Below are positions 12,727 to 24,587 of a stretch of DNA of 64,000 bases, piece by piece. Every line of letters begins with the position of its first letter. Position 1 is the first letter of the stretch. Origin of the DNA: Hanleya hanleyi (lineage: Eukaryota; Mollusca; Polyplacophora; Lepidopleurida; Hanleyidae); NCBI GenBank assembly GCA_036873755.1, contig JAVTVY010025421.1, positions 1 through 64,000 of the forward strand, read 5' to 3'. The position numbers were made by a program, and so were the translations under genes. The notes under the pieces were generated by a model. The model was not told the origin of the DNA, made no database searches, and was given only the letters and a program-made list of their open reading frames with translations.

Positions 12727-13413
12727 TCACAGGGCCAAATGTGGAGAAGATATTGAACTAGAAATTCGTAACAATTTGGGCTGTCTCAGATAAACAGAAG
12801 TCTGTCTTTGAAGCCCAAATTGTTCGTCTAAAATTCTCAACCGGAAGTTCAAAATCCAAAATCCAAGAAGACAAACTGCGCAGAAACGTCTTTGCGCATA
12901 CTGCAAAATGGGCTCTCGCGAGACTTTTACGAGAGCTGCTTTGAAGTGATCTCCCTTTATGTAATTAATCTGTTCGTTAAGGGCGCTGTGGTTAGCGAAA
13001 CGCTTGAAAGGCAAAACTAATGGATAAATAAAAAGAACTGCACTAGATTGATTGGCACTGGCCCATTCAGCCTGTATTTCCATCGACTGTTCATGCCTGG
13101 CAACATCATTTTGATAACTCGACCAGAACAAGCGGAGTGATCGTTCTATTGCGGAGAATAAAAGCTGAATAAAACTTTTGTCACTGAGTATTTTAATCGG
13201 AAGAAAATCGTGCTTGCCAACACGGGCAGCTAACACAAGAACATGAACGTTGCGTTGCCCGTGCCGATTTTGACTTGCTCCAGACACGCAAACGTTGCAC
13301 TCGCGAGTTGATCTAATAATGAAAACAACAACAACAACTATTTTGCTAGATTTTTTGTCACGACAATTCAACATTTTCATTTGGGAACTCAACTTATCTC
13401 TTGAAGAATTCAA
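12727..13413 (-). CDS. Unassigned ORF, 228 codons
   Basis: The open frame runs from an ATG at 13413 to a stop at 12727 on the minus strand. The predicted protein is mixed in composition, with a short valine-rich hydrophobic run near residues 26-32. No catalytic motif, zinc finger or repeat is recognisable. It is longer than most chance ORFs in this window, but the surroundings show no clear splice sites or poly-A signal placement to support it. It may be chance or the remnant of a mobile element. I do not recognise it. Confidence 0.2.
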   Translation of the reverse strand: MNSSRDKLSSQMKMLNCRDKKSSKIVVVVVFIIRSTRECNVCVSGASQNRHGQRNVHVLVLAARVGKHDFLPIKILSDKSFIQLLFSAIERSLRLFWSSYQNDVARHEQSMEIQAEWASANQSSAVLFIYPLVLPFKRFANHSALNEQINYIKGDHFKAALVKVSREPILQYAQRRFCAVCLLGFWILNFRLRILDEQFGLQRQTSVYLRQPKLLRISSSISSPHLAL

Positions 13414-13792
13414 TATTTATCCACTATAACACAATTTTTTTTGTGCGTGTTTGGCGCGCATTTTCCCATCGATAAAAAGCTCAATTGTTTGTGGCAAAAC
13501 TCAATTTCAAAATTTCTAAAAAATTCAATTCTTCAAATTCAAGTTTTTAATCTGGGTTACCCGGATAAAAAAGTGGCTAAACTCCCCCTGCTGTTATGAT
13601 ATTTAAGAAAATATTGTTCCAACAAATTTAATCTCATAATTGAACCTTTTGTTGACATGTTACACTGAACTCCCTAATAGTGGAACAGTCTGGTGAGAGC
13701 AATGAGCCCACCGAGTCGACATCCATCTTAGCTTGCTAAGGGCATTTCACGTTTCGCTTAACACTGCCCTTAGCTTATCGCTATGATTCGGC

Positions 13793-14368
13793 ATGTATTC
13801 CACACGGTGCCACCTATCAGCCGCAAAGGACATATTTCTGGAGGGACATAATCCTGTTCGAAAGTTGTTCCTGAAGCATCAAGTCACATGCCCACCGCAT
13901 TTAAACGAGCCAAAGAAATTATCTGTATTTAAATATTTTGAAAAGGGCATCTCAGAAATTTCAGTCTCACTTGAGTGCAGAGGCGCAAGACCGGGGGATT
14001 CTATGCGAGACAAAAACGAAGTTGTGCGAATCAGCTATTTTAGTTCTCACTCTAATGGAGCATGCTTCTTTGTTTTTCTTAAGAAAAATCGTTTTACAAA
14101 CGACCTTACCTATTTCAAAAAAATAAAATCGACGACAGTTCACACGAAAATGATATGCTTTCTATTTTGTGATAGGGGTTATTTCGAGGCCCACCAAGGG
14201 ATCATTTCAGTCGATGGCTTTCTGGAGGTGTGTCTTCGTTTTATGAATGTGATTGCGCCGTTGTCGGATCTCACAGGACCAATCGGATGTGACCAATTGG
14301 GAAATGCCCTAATATACTCAGATATCACCCATTACTGCATGGCTATGACCAGAAGTTTCTACGTATGA
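13793..14368 (+). CDS. Unassigned ORF, 191 codons
   Basis: The open frame starts at the ATG at 13793 and ends at a TGA at 14366-14368. The protein is cysteine-containing, basic in its middle (a KKNRFTNDLTYFKKIK stretch) and shows no known domain. The preceding 60 bases contain an imperfect hairpin in which a CTAAGGGC arm and a GCCCTTAG arm face each other. It could be a single-exon gene, an exon or a chance ORF. No function is proposed. Confidence 0.2.
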   Translation: MYSTRCHLSAAKDIFLEGHNPVRKLFLKHQVTCPPHLNEPKKLSVFKYFEKGISEISVSLECRGARPGDSMRDKNEVVRISYFSSHSNGACFFVFLKKNRFTNDLTYFKKIKSTTVHTKMICFLFCDRGYFEAHQGIISVDGFLEVCLRFMNVIAPLSDLTGPIGCDQLGNALIYSDITHYCMAMTRSFYV

Positions 14369-16547
14369 TAGTGCCATGCGTTAGGATGACGCGAGATTGC
14401 TTTCCATGCTGGGTACCGAATGTTAAGGTTCCAAACCAAATCAGTAGTACTAACGTCGGAGGACATCAGATGCTCTGGTTTTCATTAAAATTTTCTCTGA
14501 AGCATCAAATTAATTAACGGAATAGATTATTAAATTATTGTACTTCGTACATTTCATCCTGTTATGACTGTCAAAGATAACTAAAGCATTACACATAACA
14601 CAACCTATACACATGATCAAATTTTGGGAAATAGGAAAAACTATGTATTTCTAAAGATCACAGTCAAACATCAAAACCATAAAATCACACAGATAACGGC
14701 AGCCTTTCGAAGTCCACGAGTTCTAGTTTCTTTTCTTATTTCAATGATCTTAAAGACGGATAAATTTTATCCCAAAAATTGGGGATTAAATTTCGGTAAG
14801 GTAATTTAACATGGAAACCTGACGAATGAATAGATGGTATTTAATGCCAGGTGGTCGTAAGAACAGGTTGGACATCATATTGGTCACTCTGTCCATCCAT
14901 ACAACCTGATTGATTGAGATGTGCTGACAAAAGAAAGATCAGAAACTGTCAGACACTATTTGTTGAAGCTTCTTGTGTATTATAATTTGTATGGCATAAT
15001 CTTATTAATCATCTAGTTGACAGCCTGTGTGAACAGCTATCAATCTATTTGTTACATGACTGAGAGCACGTAGCTTGGTCTTAACTCCAACAAAACTTAG
15101 ATAATAAAAAGTAGTATGAACCTGTCATGACTCTACTAGATAGTTCTGACATTCATCAAATTGATCATTGACATTGCCTATCTGTCAAGTATTGCAGTTT
15201 GCAAGGAAATCTACATTCTCGTCATATTGTCTTGAGATAAAAGAGATATGGCAAAACTGTTTAATGTTTCAATTTTATTTTTTAAGGCTCTATTATATTG
15301 CCTTGAGATTGTCATATTGCTTTACAGATCCTTAGTGCAAACATGTAATATGCCTGTAATTTGAAATTTAAGATGTATTTTTGAGTGGTATTAAAAACAT
15401 CTACCATAAATTAATACATACATGGTAAAAGTCTTCTATCAGAATCTTATTATCATAAGATTACCATGATCATAGATTCTGTCATGTTGTTTCTGGAAGT
15501 CTCCTGACACGGTCTCCTGGGATCCAAGAACAAGATCCTGTTCACTTATAAATGATACACACAGAAGACATCCTTGGGGCACAATATCCTCTCCATGTTA
15601 CTGGGATCTTCAAGATTAATAAGATTTATAACATTGCAGGATAATCTCACAGGATTTTAGTAGGATAATCATTGTCTGGTTACCTCCTGTGTATGTCCAT
15701 ACAGTAGACGGGGTTCGTGGGTTAAAAATTCTGTCTGGATTTAGACTCATTCTCCACATTGTGGAATGTATCGGGTCTAAATATACACCCACAGACCTGG
15801 AGAATGAACAATCATGGCCCAATGAAAGGTGACCTGAGCTGTGATAACTAATCAGGCTGCTGGTATTATCAGCCAATAGATTTTGAATTCAAATTTAGTC
15901 CATATCAGCAGAGAAATGAATGCTGGCAATCTCCTGGCTTCGATTGCATATACCTTTCGTCTAAACGGCTGCAGGAATGATCTCTGCCCCACCGTAATAA
16001 AAATGTAGAACGGAAGGAACAGTTCGTATGATTCGATGATATTCCATTGGTTTGTCGTTTTGATTGGCATGGATCACCAGCGCGTGATGGATAATGCATG
16101 AATGAAAGAACGTACCGGTTCTATTTTCAGGTTGTAGTCATGGATACCTACCCCTCCCATCCCCGTCATTTTTTCAATGAAAAGTCCGCCATTGTGTTGC
16201 TAAGCCGCGTCACAGCTCTGTAAATTTTGTAAAACTGCTCTCCCCCAAAAGAGTTCGTTTGCGTTTGTCTTGATAAAGTACCGTACTGATGTTATTTATG
16301 ACATAATTGAAATATATAATGGCATGGTTGACATAACTGCATAGTTAGAAACTAAATGGTGTGACAGATTTCGCGTAATAAACCGCGCGCATCATAATGT
16401 AACAGCTCATTACATTTTTGTTGCCTGTGGGTGAGATTAGATTTGGAGCTGTTTGTAAAAAGCGGAAAACGGATCGAGGCTTGGTGAATGGAATGCTGGC
16501 TGTAACCTAGATGTCTTCTGTATGGATAGACAGGGGAGGTAACCAGT
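14369..16547. other. Long AT-rich non-coding stretch
   Basis: Nothing recognised over about 2.2 kb. Only short ORFs without domains occur (for example 15616-15876 minus). The final part (about 16140-16560) is somewhat richer in CpG, but no promoter can be assigned. Confidence 0.5.
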
Positions 16548-18240
16548 CTAGATAATCATAAAGTCTTGGTTGGGTAATCCAAAAGGATCTTGGTAGGATA
16601 ATCATACAGGATCTTGGTAGGATACTCATAAGGGAACTTGGGAGGATAATCACACAGGATCTTGGTAGGATAATCATACATTATATTGGGAGGATAATCA
16701 TACAGGATCTTGGTAGAATACTCATACAGGATCTTGGTAGAATACTCATACAGGATCTTGGTAGGATAATCATACATGATCTTGGGAAGATAATCATATA
16801 GGATCTTGGGAGGATAATCATACGGGATCTTGGGAGGATAATCACACAAGAAGGATCTTGATAGGATAATCATACAGGATCTTGGTAGGATAATCATACA
16901 GGATCTTGGGAGGATAATCATATAGGATCTTGGGAGGATAATCATACAAGATCTTGGTAGGATAATCATACTGGATCTTGGTAGGATAATCATACAACAT
17001 CTTGGTAGGATAATCATACAGGATCTTGGTAGGATAAGCAGGATCTTGGTAGAATAATCATACAGTATCTTGGTAGGATAATCATACAGGATCTTGGGAA
17101 GATAATCAAACAAGATCTTGGGAGGATAATCATACAGGATCTTGGTAGGATAATCATACAGGATCTTGGTAGGATAATCATACAGGATATTGGTAGGATA
17201 ATCATACAGGATCTTGGTAGGATAATCATACAGGATCTTGGGAGGATAATCATTCTTCTTGGTAGGATAATCATTTCTTCTTTGTAGGATAATCATACAG
17301 GATCTTTGAAGGATACTCATACAGGATCTTGGTAGGATAATCATACAGGATCTTGTGAGGATAATCACACAAGATCTTGGTAGGATAATCATACAGTATC
17401 TTGGGAGGATAATCATACAGGGTCTTGGTAGGATAATCATACAGGATCTTGGGAGGATAATCATACAGGGTCTTGGTAGGATAATCGTACAGGATCTTCC
17501 AAGGGAGGATAATCATACAAGATATTGGGAGGATAATCACACAAGAAGGATCTTGATAGGATAATCATACAGGATCTTGGTAGGATACTCATAAGGGATA
17601 TTGGGAGGATAATCATACAGGATCTTGGGAGGATCATCATACAGGATCTTGGTAGGATAATCATACAGGATCTTGGGAGGATAATCATACAGGATCTTGG
17701 TAGGATAATCATACAGGATCTTCGTAGGATAATCATACTGCATCTTGGTAGGATAATCATACAGGATTTTGGGAGGATAGTCATACGGGATCTTGGTAGG
17801 ATCATCATACAGGATCTTGGGAGGATAATCATACAGGATCTTGGTAGGATAATCATACGGGATCTTGGGAGGATAATCACACAGGAAGAATCTTGATAGG
17901 ATAATCATACAGGATCTTAGTAGGATACTCATAAGGGATCTTGGGAGGATAATCATACATTATCTTGGGAGGATAATCATACAGGATCTTGGTAGGATAA
18001 TCATACAGGATCTTGGTAGGATAATTATACAGGATTTTGGTAGAATAATCATAGGATATTAATTAATAGGATAATCATACAGAAAATATTGATAGGATAC
18101 CCATACAGGATCTTGGGAGGAGGTATGTTGGATTGATTCAGTCCCACAAGATATTTGAAGGAGGTGGGATAATCACAAAGGATCTTGATGGGGATAATCA
18201 CACAAGATCTTTAAGGATAATTATATCCTTCCAAGATCAT
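16548..18240. repeat. 24-bp minisatellite (about 1.7 kb)
   Basis: The unit is close to GGATCTTGGTAGGATAATCA plus TACA, with a common GGGA variant for GGTA, repeated about 65 to 70 times and degrading after about 18040. Because 24 is a multiple of three, the minus strand reads as an 8-residue peptide repeat (MIILPRSC or YDYPTKIL in alternative frames) over several hundred codons. The frame is broken repeatedly by variant-length units, so I do not call a gene. Confidence 0.95.
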
Positions 18241-18955
18241 GTATAATGTAGGTCATAAAAAAAAACTGTTGGAGACTCAATCCTGATCATAATGATCATC
18301 TGAAAGAGAATAGTTATGTACAATTATTCAAACATATCAAATACAGTTGCAATAAGCAATGGATGGTCTGGTCTCTGATACATGTGCAGGTAGATATAAT
18401 ATATTATTATACATGTACCTCATCATCATGTAAATTCCCCATATTTTCATTAGATGAAAGCCTATCACGTGCCCTTCTATAAATCGTGATGTTCCATGAT
18501 ATTGATAGCCTGATCTTAAGATAAAGCGAAAAAAGCAATATTCCACGGCACAACATTTTACATGATAAATGTTCCATGCTCACGACGCCGTTGTTGCAAG
18601 CTGAGTTAAGAGTTGCCTCCCATCGGGCACGCCAAATATTTTTCAGGCTAGGAAGTGGTGAGTGTTCTATCACGGCTTTGGTGAATGAAAATGATCCAGG
18701 AGTAGATGCTTGTATGTGTGGCTGAAATAAACTTGGTACCTGATGAAATTGTAACAACACCAAGAAGGTCGGGAATGTGTTTGTAGGAAAGGTCCCTTTC
18801 ATTTTTTAGTGATAAATGATGTGATACGGTGTCATAGTTCGGTTAGTGCTTGAAACTGACTTACCGGTACTCCGAAATATTTGAAGGCCTACGCCTACGG
18901 ACGCAAGTTTAATTTTTACCCAATTATTATTTATCGAACATTTGGTATAATAAAA
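18241..18955. other. Non-coding stretch
   Basis: Nothing recognised. Short minus-strand ORFs at 18337-18802 overlap in different frames and have no recognisable domain. Confidence 0.4.
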
Positions 18956-19317
18956 CAAGTATTGCATGTTGTAGAGTGGGACACGATGATTTCTTGCTCT
19001 GAGGATCAAATCCTGGGACGGAATATTAGGAAGATACCTTCTCCAGGCTCTGACACGCCTATGCTGACATGAAACCTGATCAACTATAAACAATTCAAAT
19101 ATGAAACATTTTCATTGGGTGGTGCAACTCGACTGACAGGCTTGTCCATTTCGATCTGACTGCACTGAATTGGCGACCTGCACATGCCCATCATTGATGT
19201 TGATTCCAATTCGGTTTGGTGGTCTAGATTGATTTCATCTGAAGTGTCAAAGTACATGTACATCACCTTTCTCGAGCTGACAAATGTCGTGTCCCACTCT
19301 ACAACATGCAATATTTG
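18956..19317. repeat. Inverted repeat with 30-bp arms
   Basis: Bases 18956-18985 are the reverse complement of 19288-19317 with about one mismatch; the core is CATGTTGTAGAGTGGGACAC. About 300 bases separate the arms. It could be a small fold-back element or two oppositely oriented repeat fragments. No target duplication was found. Confidence 0.6.
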
Positions 19318-20213
19318 TATAATGTCTTTAGCTGCATGTTTGTCCATTTTGGAGAAGTGACACCTGCATAATATTTGTGGCTTCTGTATGCATGTATGTT
19401 CAAGGAGGGTCCTGTTGTTGAACGACCTAGCTTGCTCCTATATCAGCACGTTGTGGTTGCACAGCAGTTTTATGTGTCTATCTTGTCTCAGTAGGTATCC
19501 TTTATCATTCACCCTACAATATATATACAGTACTCCAAACCAGTTGCATGGGTCATGATGTAATCATAGTAAGTTGTGACAGCTGTGTAGGCTTCGGTAT
19601 GTGCAATAAATACATGTAAGGGCAATAAAGAATTTAAAACTCCTACATGTACTTTAGATTCTTGAAACTTACCTGTAGGAGCTAGAGAGCAGGAAAATTT
19701 TGAATAAATTCTGGTTCCTGTTTGCATGATGTCACACAAACTGGTTGGCATGATCAACATGATCAATTAATTGTTTGAGTGACCCTTTGCTATTCAAGAT
19801 TAAAATGTTATATGATCAAGTTGTGCTTATGCAGGGTTCAAAATTAGGAGTGCACACATTCATTGCACATGTGAATTTTCAACTGTGCATGTAAAGTTTG
19901 GCAGAACACAATGTTATAGGTATTACAGGGTGCACACCTCTGCTTCATGTACACATAATTAATTTTCCTAAATTTGAACCTTGCTTTATGGTGCTATTTA
20001 TTTTCTGTCAGACCTATTAATTCCCCAAAAGGTAATTCGACTATATGTGTCCTATAATATCGAATAATTGATTGTGTCTCCCTGAAGCCCTATTGTGATG
20101 TACATTGCGCAACAATTGTGTATGACCAAATAATCATGGTGTCAACAAAGGCATTAATTTTATCTTTATGAAGTTGTTGGCACAATGGATATGTCACCCA
20201 GATCATTAGCTAC
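19318..20213. other. Non-coding stretch
   Basis: Nothing recognised. The small minus-strand ORF at 19509-19766 shows no domain. Confidence 0.4.
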
Positions 20214-20234
20214 GATTGTTCGCAACGAACAATC
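20214..20234. repeat. Perfect 9-bp stem hairpin
   Basis: GATTGTTCG and CGAACAATC are separated by three bases. It lies about 100 bases upstream of the hairpin-headed tandem repeat and may be part of the same or a neighbouring repeat element. Confidence 0.6.
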
Positions 20235-20321
20235 TTAATCAGACATTGATGTCATGGGTCAGCAGGTAATGACCTTTGCTGTTTCCAAACAGGTGTAATA
20301 TTGGAGAGTTTCAAGTTTCTT

Positions 20322-21198
20322 TTTTTATCTCGCCTTACAAAGTAAAGGGGAGATATTGTGAGGGGGGAAATCTAGGATGTCATCGTCAGTGTCGGTGTCC
20401 CCGGCCTGGAAATGATAAGGTTTCTGGTTTAGCAAATAATAAAAAAAAAAAATTAAGAAAAATTGTGAAAAAATATTTAAAAAAATGAAAAAATATTGGG
20501 GGGGATGGGGTGGGTATTCCAGTTATGGCACTACCCCTGGGGATTTATGGGTGCTCCAATGTTGAAATCCCTATGATAAGAGTTTACGTTTAGCTGAAGT
20601 GCACACACCTGTTCATCTGTACATAGAAAGTTTGCTGCAGTTGTGATCTGTCACTGGATGATTATCATACTTGATACACATGTGTCTTATGATGAGAGGA
20701 TGTACCTGTGCAATTTTTGAGATGAAATTAATTTTTGTTCAAATTGTGGCAAATGATTGAGTTTTTTGTTTAGCAATTGTAGGCCTCCTACATACATAGA
20801 AAGTTTGCTGCAGTTGTCAACTGTCAATGGATGATTATGATACTTGATACACATGCTTCTTTTGATTGACGGATGCATCTGTGCTATATATGAGATGAAA
20901 TATTAATTTTTGTCCAAATTATGAGGTTTTGGACCAATTTGCCAATTATAAGGTTTTTGTTAGACAAAAATGTACTGAGAAGTTGTCTGAATTTGTCAAA
21001 TTTCATTGGATGATTATGAAACTTGGTACACATATTTCATATGATTAGTGGATGTGCCTGTGCTATTTTCAAGATGAAATATAAATTTTTGTTCAAATTT
21101 TGAGGGTTTCATCTTAGTAATTTGAAAACAACGATAATGTACATAAGTTTACTGAAGCTGTCGGCTTTCATGGATTAGTTTGACACTTTCTACACAAG
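20322..21198. repeat. Hairpin-headed element with about four 170-bp tandem units
   Basis: An imperfect hairpin at about 20327-20354 (ATCTCGCCTT facing AAGGGGAGAT) is followed by a TCGTCAGTGTCGGTGTCC stretch, a poly-A tract and then about 3.5 diverged tandem units of 170-175 bp (starting near 20625, 20795, 20970 and 21140). Each unit carries a line close to GGATGATTATGATACTTGAT followed by ACACATG. The layout parallels the element at 24588-25272. No coding sequence is recognised. Confidence 0.65.
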
Positions 21199-21408
21199 TT
21201 TAAAGGTCAACCCAAACGGATTTTTTTTGGTCTAAAAATCCTTAAAAATCATAGTTCATACTTCACTTTGTATGAAAAAAATATTGAAAAAATTCTAATC
21301 TGATCAGAAACACACGTAATATGGGAGCAAAGTGGGCTTTTCCACACTTTCACAGCTGGGTTGATGACGTCACGCAGGGAAGTTGCCTGAGAAAAAACAG
21401 CAGATAAC

Positions 21409-21690
21409 ATGGAAAGCGAGTGCAGTCAGAGCTCCGGTTCAGATGTCGATTCGAGCGATATCAGCTGCTTAGATGGAAATATTTTTCGCCAAGAAGATGA
21501 AATAGACATAGAGGAGGATGATGACGGGCAAATTAACAGTTGTTTGCAGACCAACGGCGGAATTCAGCCCTATCAATTTGAGCCGTACGGCTCCGATTCT
21601 GACAGTGACAACCACTCTGACAACGTGGAACTCGACGACGACAGGATTCGGAGAGGTCGTTTGTTGAATACAGATTGGTATGCAACTTGA
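21409..21690 (+). CDS. Acidic Ser/Asp-rich ORF in the Kolobok-like element, 93 codons
   Basis: The ORF begins with a very acidic, serine-rich leader (residues 1-55), then an IQPYQFEPYGSDSDSD segment and a RRGRLLNTDWY ending. This order resembles the start of small proteins often found in aquatic animals that continue into a cysteine-rich domain like the cytoplasmic end of the P2X7 receptor. Here the frame stops right after the NTDW motif, so the cysteine-rich part is missing or on another exon. It lies about 200 bases inside the left terminus of the transposon. A cargo or accessory role in transposition is inference. Confidence 0.5.
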   Translation: MESECSQSSGSDVDSSDISCLDGNIFRQEDEIDIEEDDDGQINSCLQTNGGIQPYQFEPYGSDSDSDNHSDNVELDDDRIRRGRLLNTDWYAT

Positions 21691-22469
21691 CTGGAAACCT
21701 TATTATCGTCATCTATAAGACCAAATGTCCATACATTTCAAACTGTATTGAATGTAGAACGATTCTGTGATGTAACGAACGAGCACATCTGTGTTGTTAT
21801 TGTTGTTACTGACCGAGGCAGCCTTTTCGAAGGGATAAACTCCGGGATTCGGCAGTATGGATAGTAAACTGTTGATAACTCTACTGATATACGTCCGACT
21901 TGAATTTTGTTTGTTTTCCCATAATCCCCATGAAATACCAATTTCAGAATTATATAGTTTGATAAAAAAACTTTGGACATTCATGGCGAAAAGTAAGCCG
22001 TGGTGAGTGGATCGGCATTCACATTTGCTCAATTTTCGACAAATTACCTCAATTAAATTGAAATCGAATGATATTCCCACAATCTCAAATGTCAAGGGAT
22101 TATGAAAGTATAATTATCACTTCTGTATCTACAGCCATTCACTCCAATTGGTGTTTTTTATTTATTTACTTATCAAACGTATATATATTTATGAAAGATC
22201 ATTTTATTATTATTATTAAATAGTATATAATTTAGATAATTTATTTGCGTGAAGTTTGTGCCAACATTTGGCTAAAAACGCATACATAGAATGAATAAAA
22301 TTGAACATACAAATACAGACATTAAGACACATTGGAACAAATGGTTAAACGTGTATATATGAAATAGAGACTCATCCAGTTTAACCTGTAGGTGCTCAAG
22401 CAACAAATGCCACGCGAGAGCGAGCAGGGCATGTACAGCCGTCCCCCTGCCCGAGGCCTCGCTTGCAGG

Positions 22470-22815
22470 CTAGGTTCGTTCAGCCGATGTCCGTGATAGA
22501 TTCTCCTTGTCCGATTTCTTTGCCGTCACATTCTGATTGTTCTTACGTTTGATAGTTGGAATAGCTGTTCTCTTTAGTTTTGGTTTGTACCAGAATTCAA
22601 CTGCTACGCTGTAGATGTCCTCGAATGATGTCTTTCTGTCAAAATGTGCCGAGCAAATTATACGAGTACTGGCTCGGGCCCTCTTTCCACACTCTCGTGT
22701 TGCGTACAAATTTCGTCCAATTTGCAGCGATTTTCTCGTCTTTGGGCCACAAATGAATACTAACACCGTCATCTGTAGTAAAACTGCAACCTCCCACTAC
22801 ACAACGTCGCGGCAT
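22470..22815 (-). pseudogene. THAP-domain DNA-binding protein, frameshifted
   Basis: Reading from an ATG at 22815 the minus strand starts MPRRCVVGGCS, the usual opening of a THAP zinc finger (C2CH), followed by a tryptophan/lysine-rich line ending in a TKFVRNTR-like segment. One reading frame then breaks near 22680, and the domain continues in another frame with an ICSAHF motif (the second zinc pair), then SFEDIYSVAVEF and a proline-containing linker typical of THAP C-termini. So at least one frameshift disrupts the domain, unless there is splicing. THAP domains bind the ends of P and Kolobok elements; here it probably derives from the transposase of the surrounding TTAA element. Confidence 0.7.
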
Positions 22816-23229
22816 ATTTAAAAAATGATGCCCCGATACTCCGAAAACCTCCAGAAATCAGCAGCTACATACGACTGTGGTATACGGCTTTAACATAGAG
22901 AATACAAGACGGCTTCCCTCCGTGACGTCACAGCTGGAATTGACAGGAGAGCGATTTTCACCTTTCAAACGGCAATATCTCGCCAACCAGACTGCACAAA
23001 ATTATGAAAAAAATATCATTATTTTCAGAATCGAAAGGACTATTTTTTTATATTTTTGACCTCAGAGCGTTTGGGTTGACCTTTAAAGGTTATACCGAAT
23101 GACTCTATACTACTTTGCATTAAAACATACCCAGTAGTGTTCCAAACAACAAATTAGTATTTTTTTCTCGAATAATGTCATCGAAGTGGGTTTTAGGACA
23201 CCAATAGCACACATGTGGGAAAAAACGTA

Positions 23230-23450
23230 TTGGAGCCGTGACCTCTGGTGCATGACGTCACAACCTGATTATGATTGCTCCCTAAACGTCATAGTCTATG
23301 ACGTCGGGCGTTGTTACGAAAGATTCACCCAACTGTGGGAGCTCTAGCGTGATGTCGCTGACATTTGGACGTCACAACGGGCATTTCAGCGAGATCGTAA
23401 TCAGGTTGTGACGTCACAGGTCAAGCGGTCACAGCTTTCGCCGTTTTGAA
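23230..23450. repeat. Small inverted-repeat element with paired TGACGTCA sites
   Basis: Arms at about 23234-23275 and 23393-23441 are inverted copies sharing TGACGTCACAACCTGATTA. The arms lie about 120 bases apart, and no target duplication was recognised. Each arm carries an intact CRE-type palindrome (23253-23260 and 23409-23416). Confidence 0.6.
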
Positions 23451-24587
23451 AGGGGCATGGAATTGTCGCACTTTACTGCTGCTATTTCCAACCTTGGGCA
23501 GTTTGAAAACATACAAAAATGTAAAACAAGTCTATATAATCACCTCTACTACAATTTAGCACAAAAAAGATATGACATGAAATATGAATATTTGTCCAAA
23601 TTATCGCAGTTTAGACTTTGTATGTTTTCATTGATTAGATTTAGGCAAAAAATAACATGTACCCAGGCTGTACATGGAAAGATTGATGTATGTTTTTAAT
23701 ACTGCTTCAACAGGAGACCTTGCAAGGTGAGAGGTTGGGGCTCTCAGAATGCTTGTTAAACTTCGACCATTCACAATAACAGTAAACCAGTTATTAAATG
23801 TCAAATACAACCTCTTTCAATAATTTAGCATCAAAAGTATGGGGTGTGGGAACCATTTTGTAGAACCTTTAAAGTTACATCAGTTGGAGGTTACTGCTTG
23901 TTTGGATACTGACCATGTAGCATGTGTGAATATGGTCAGATTGTAATTTTGGACATGGAAATTCTAAATACATGAAAGATGCCTAGCCATGAACGATCAG
24001 GAGATTCTGACCTGATGCCTGGAATTATATCTGTATCTACTTGTACATGTAATTTTCAGCCCTTGAGTGAACATCGTAGTTCATCAACAGGCACATTTTG
24101 CCCTCCGTGGTTACGTGTAATAGGACACGAGGGAGAATAATTCCAGAGTAATCATTTTGAGCTGTTCTTTGTGAAGTTCCCCAGTCTACCTGAGTTGCTC
24201 GCCAAATACGATCACATATACATGTAGATCTGTGTCATTATTCAACCTTTCACACATTAACACAATAAAGCCACCTCTGGGCAACAGTGCTCAGAAAGAC
24301 AAAATCTTCCATCCGATTTCTTCAAAGAAAACAGAGATGTACATGAATACAATTTTATTGCTATAAACAGATCATTCTAAGGGATACCAACTTGTAGATT
24401 CTTTCACCGTGATTATCCGCACCATTTTGGCAACTAACTGTATGTGAAAAAAGAACCTTCAACTTGATAACTCTCAGAATGGTCTGATTATATGTTAAAC
24501 CATATGTTTTTTCATGGATCATCTTCTCCTAAACTGAAGAAAAAAGACTTGAAAAGGATGTCCTCTACTGCCTAAACCTAAGTTTTT
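23451..24587. other. Non-coding stretch
   Basis: Nothing recognised. The ORF at 23457-23699 has no recognisable domain. Confidence 0.4.

Larger units (their letters stand above)
21204..23082. mobile_element. Kolobok-like DNA transposon (TTAA target site)
   Basis: Terminal inverted repeats AGGTCAACCCAAACG (21204) and their reverse at 23068-23082 are flanked by TTAA at 21200-21203 and 23083-23086. The interior encodes an acidic protein fragment on + and a THAP-type DNA-binding domain on -. TTAA duplications, termini beginning AGG and THAP domains together are characteristic of Kolobok elements (family knowledge, including the T2 elements of frogs). The catalytic transposase core is not visible, and the element is only 1879 bp, so it is probably non-autonomous. 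Confidence 0.75.

Noticed and set aside
16556..17956. Minus-strand ORFs with an 8-residue repeat (up to 302 codons)
   Set aside because: The 24-bp unit is in register with codons, so open frames are automatic. Unit-length variants break the frame and alternative frames are equally open.
22615..22821. Short + strand ORF opposite the THAP domain
   Set aside because: It is the shadow of the minus-strand THAP coding sequence.
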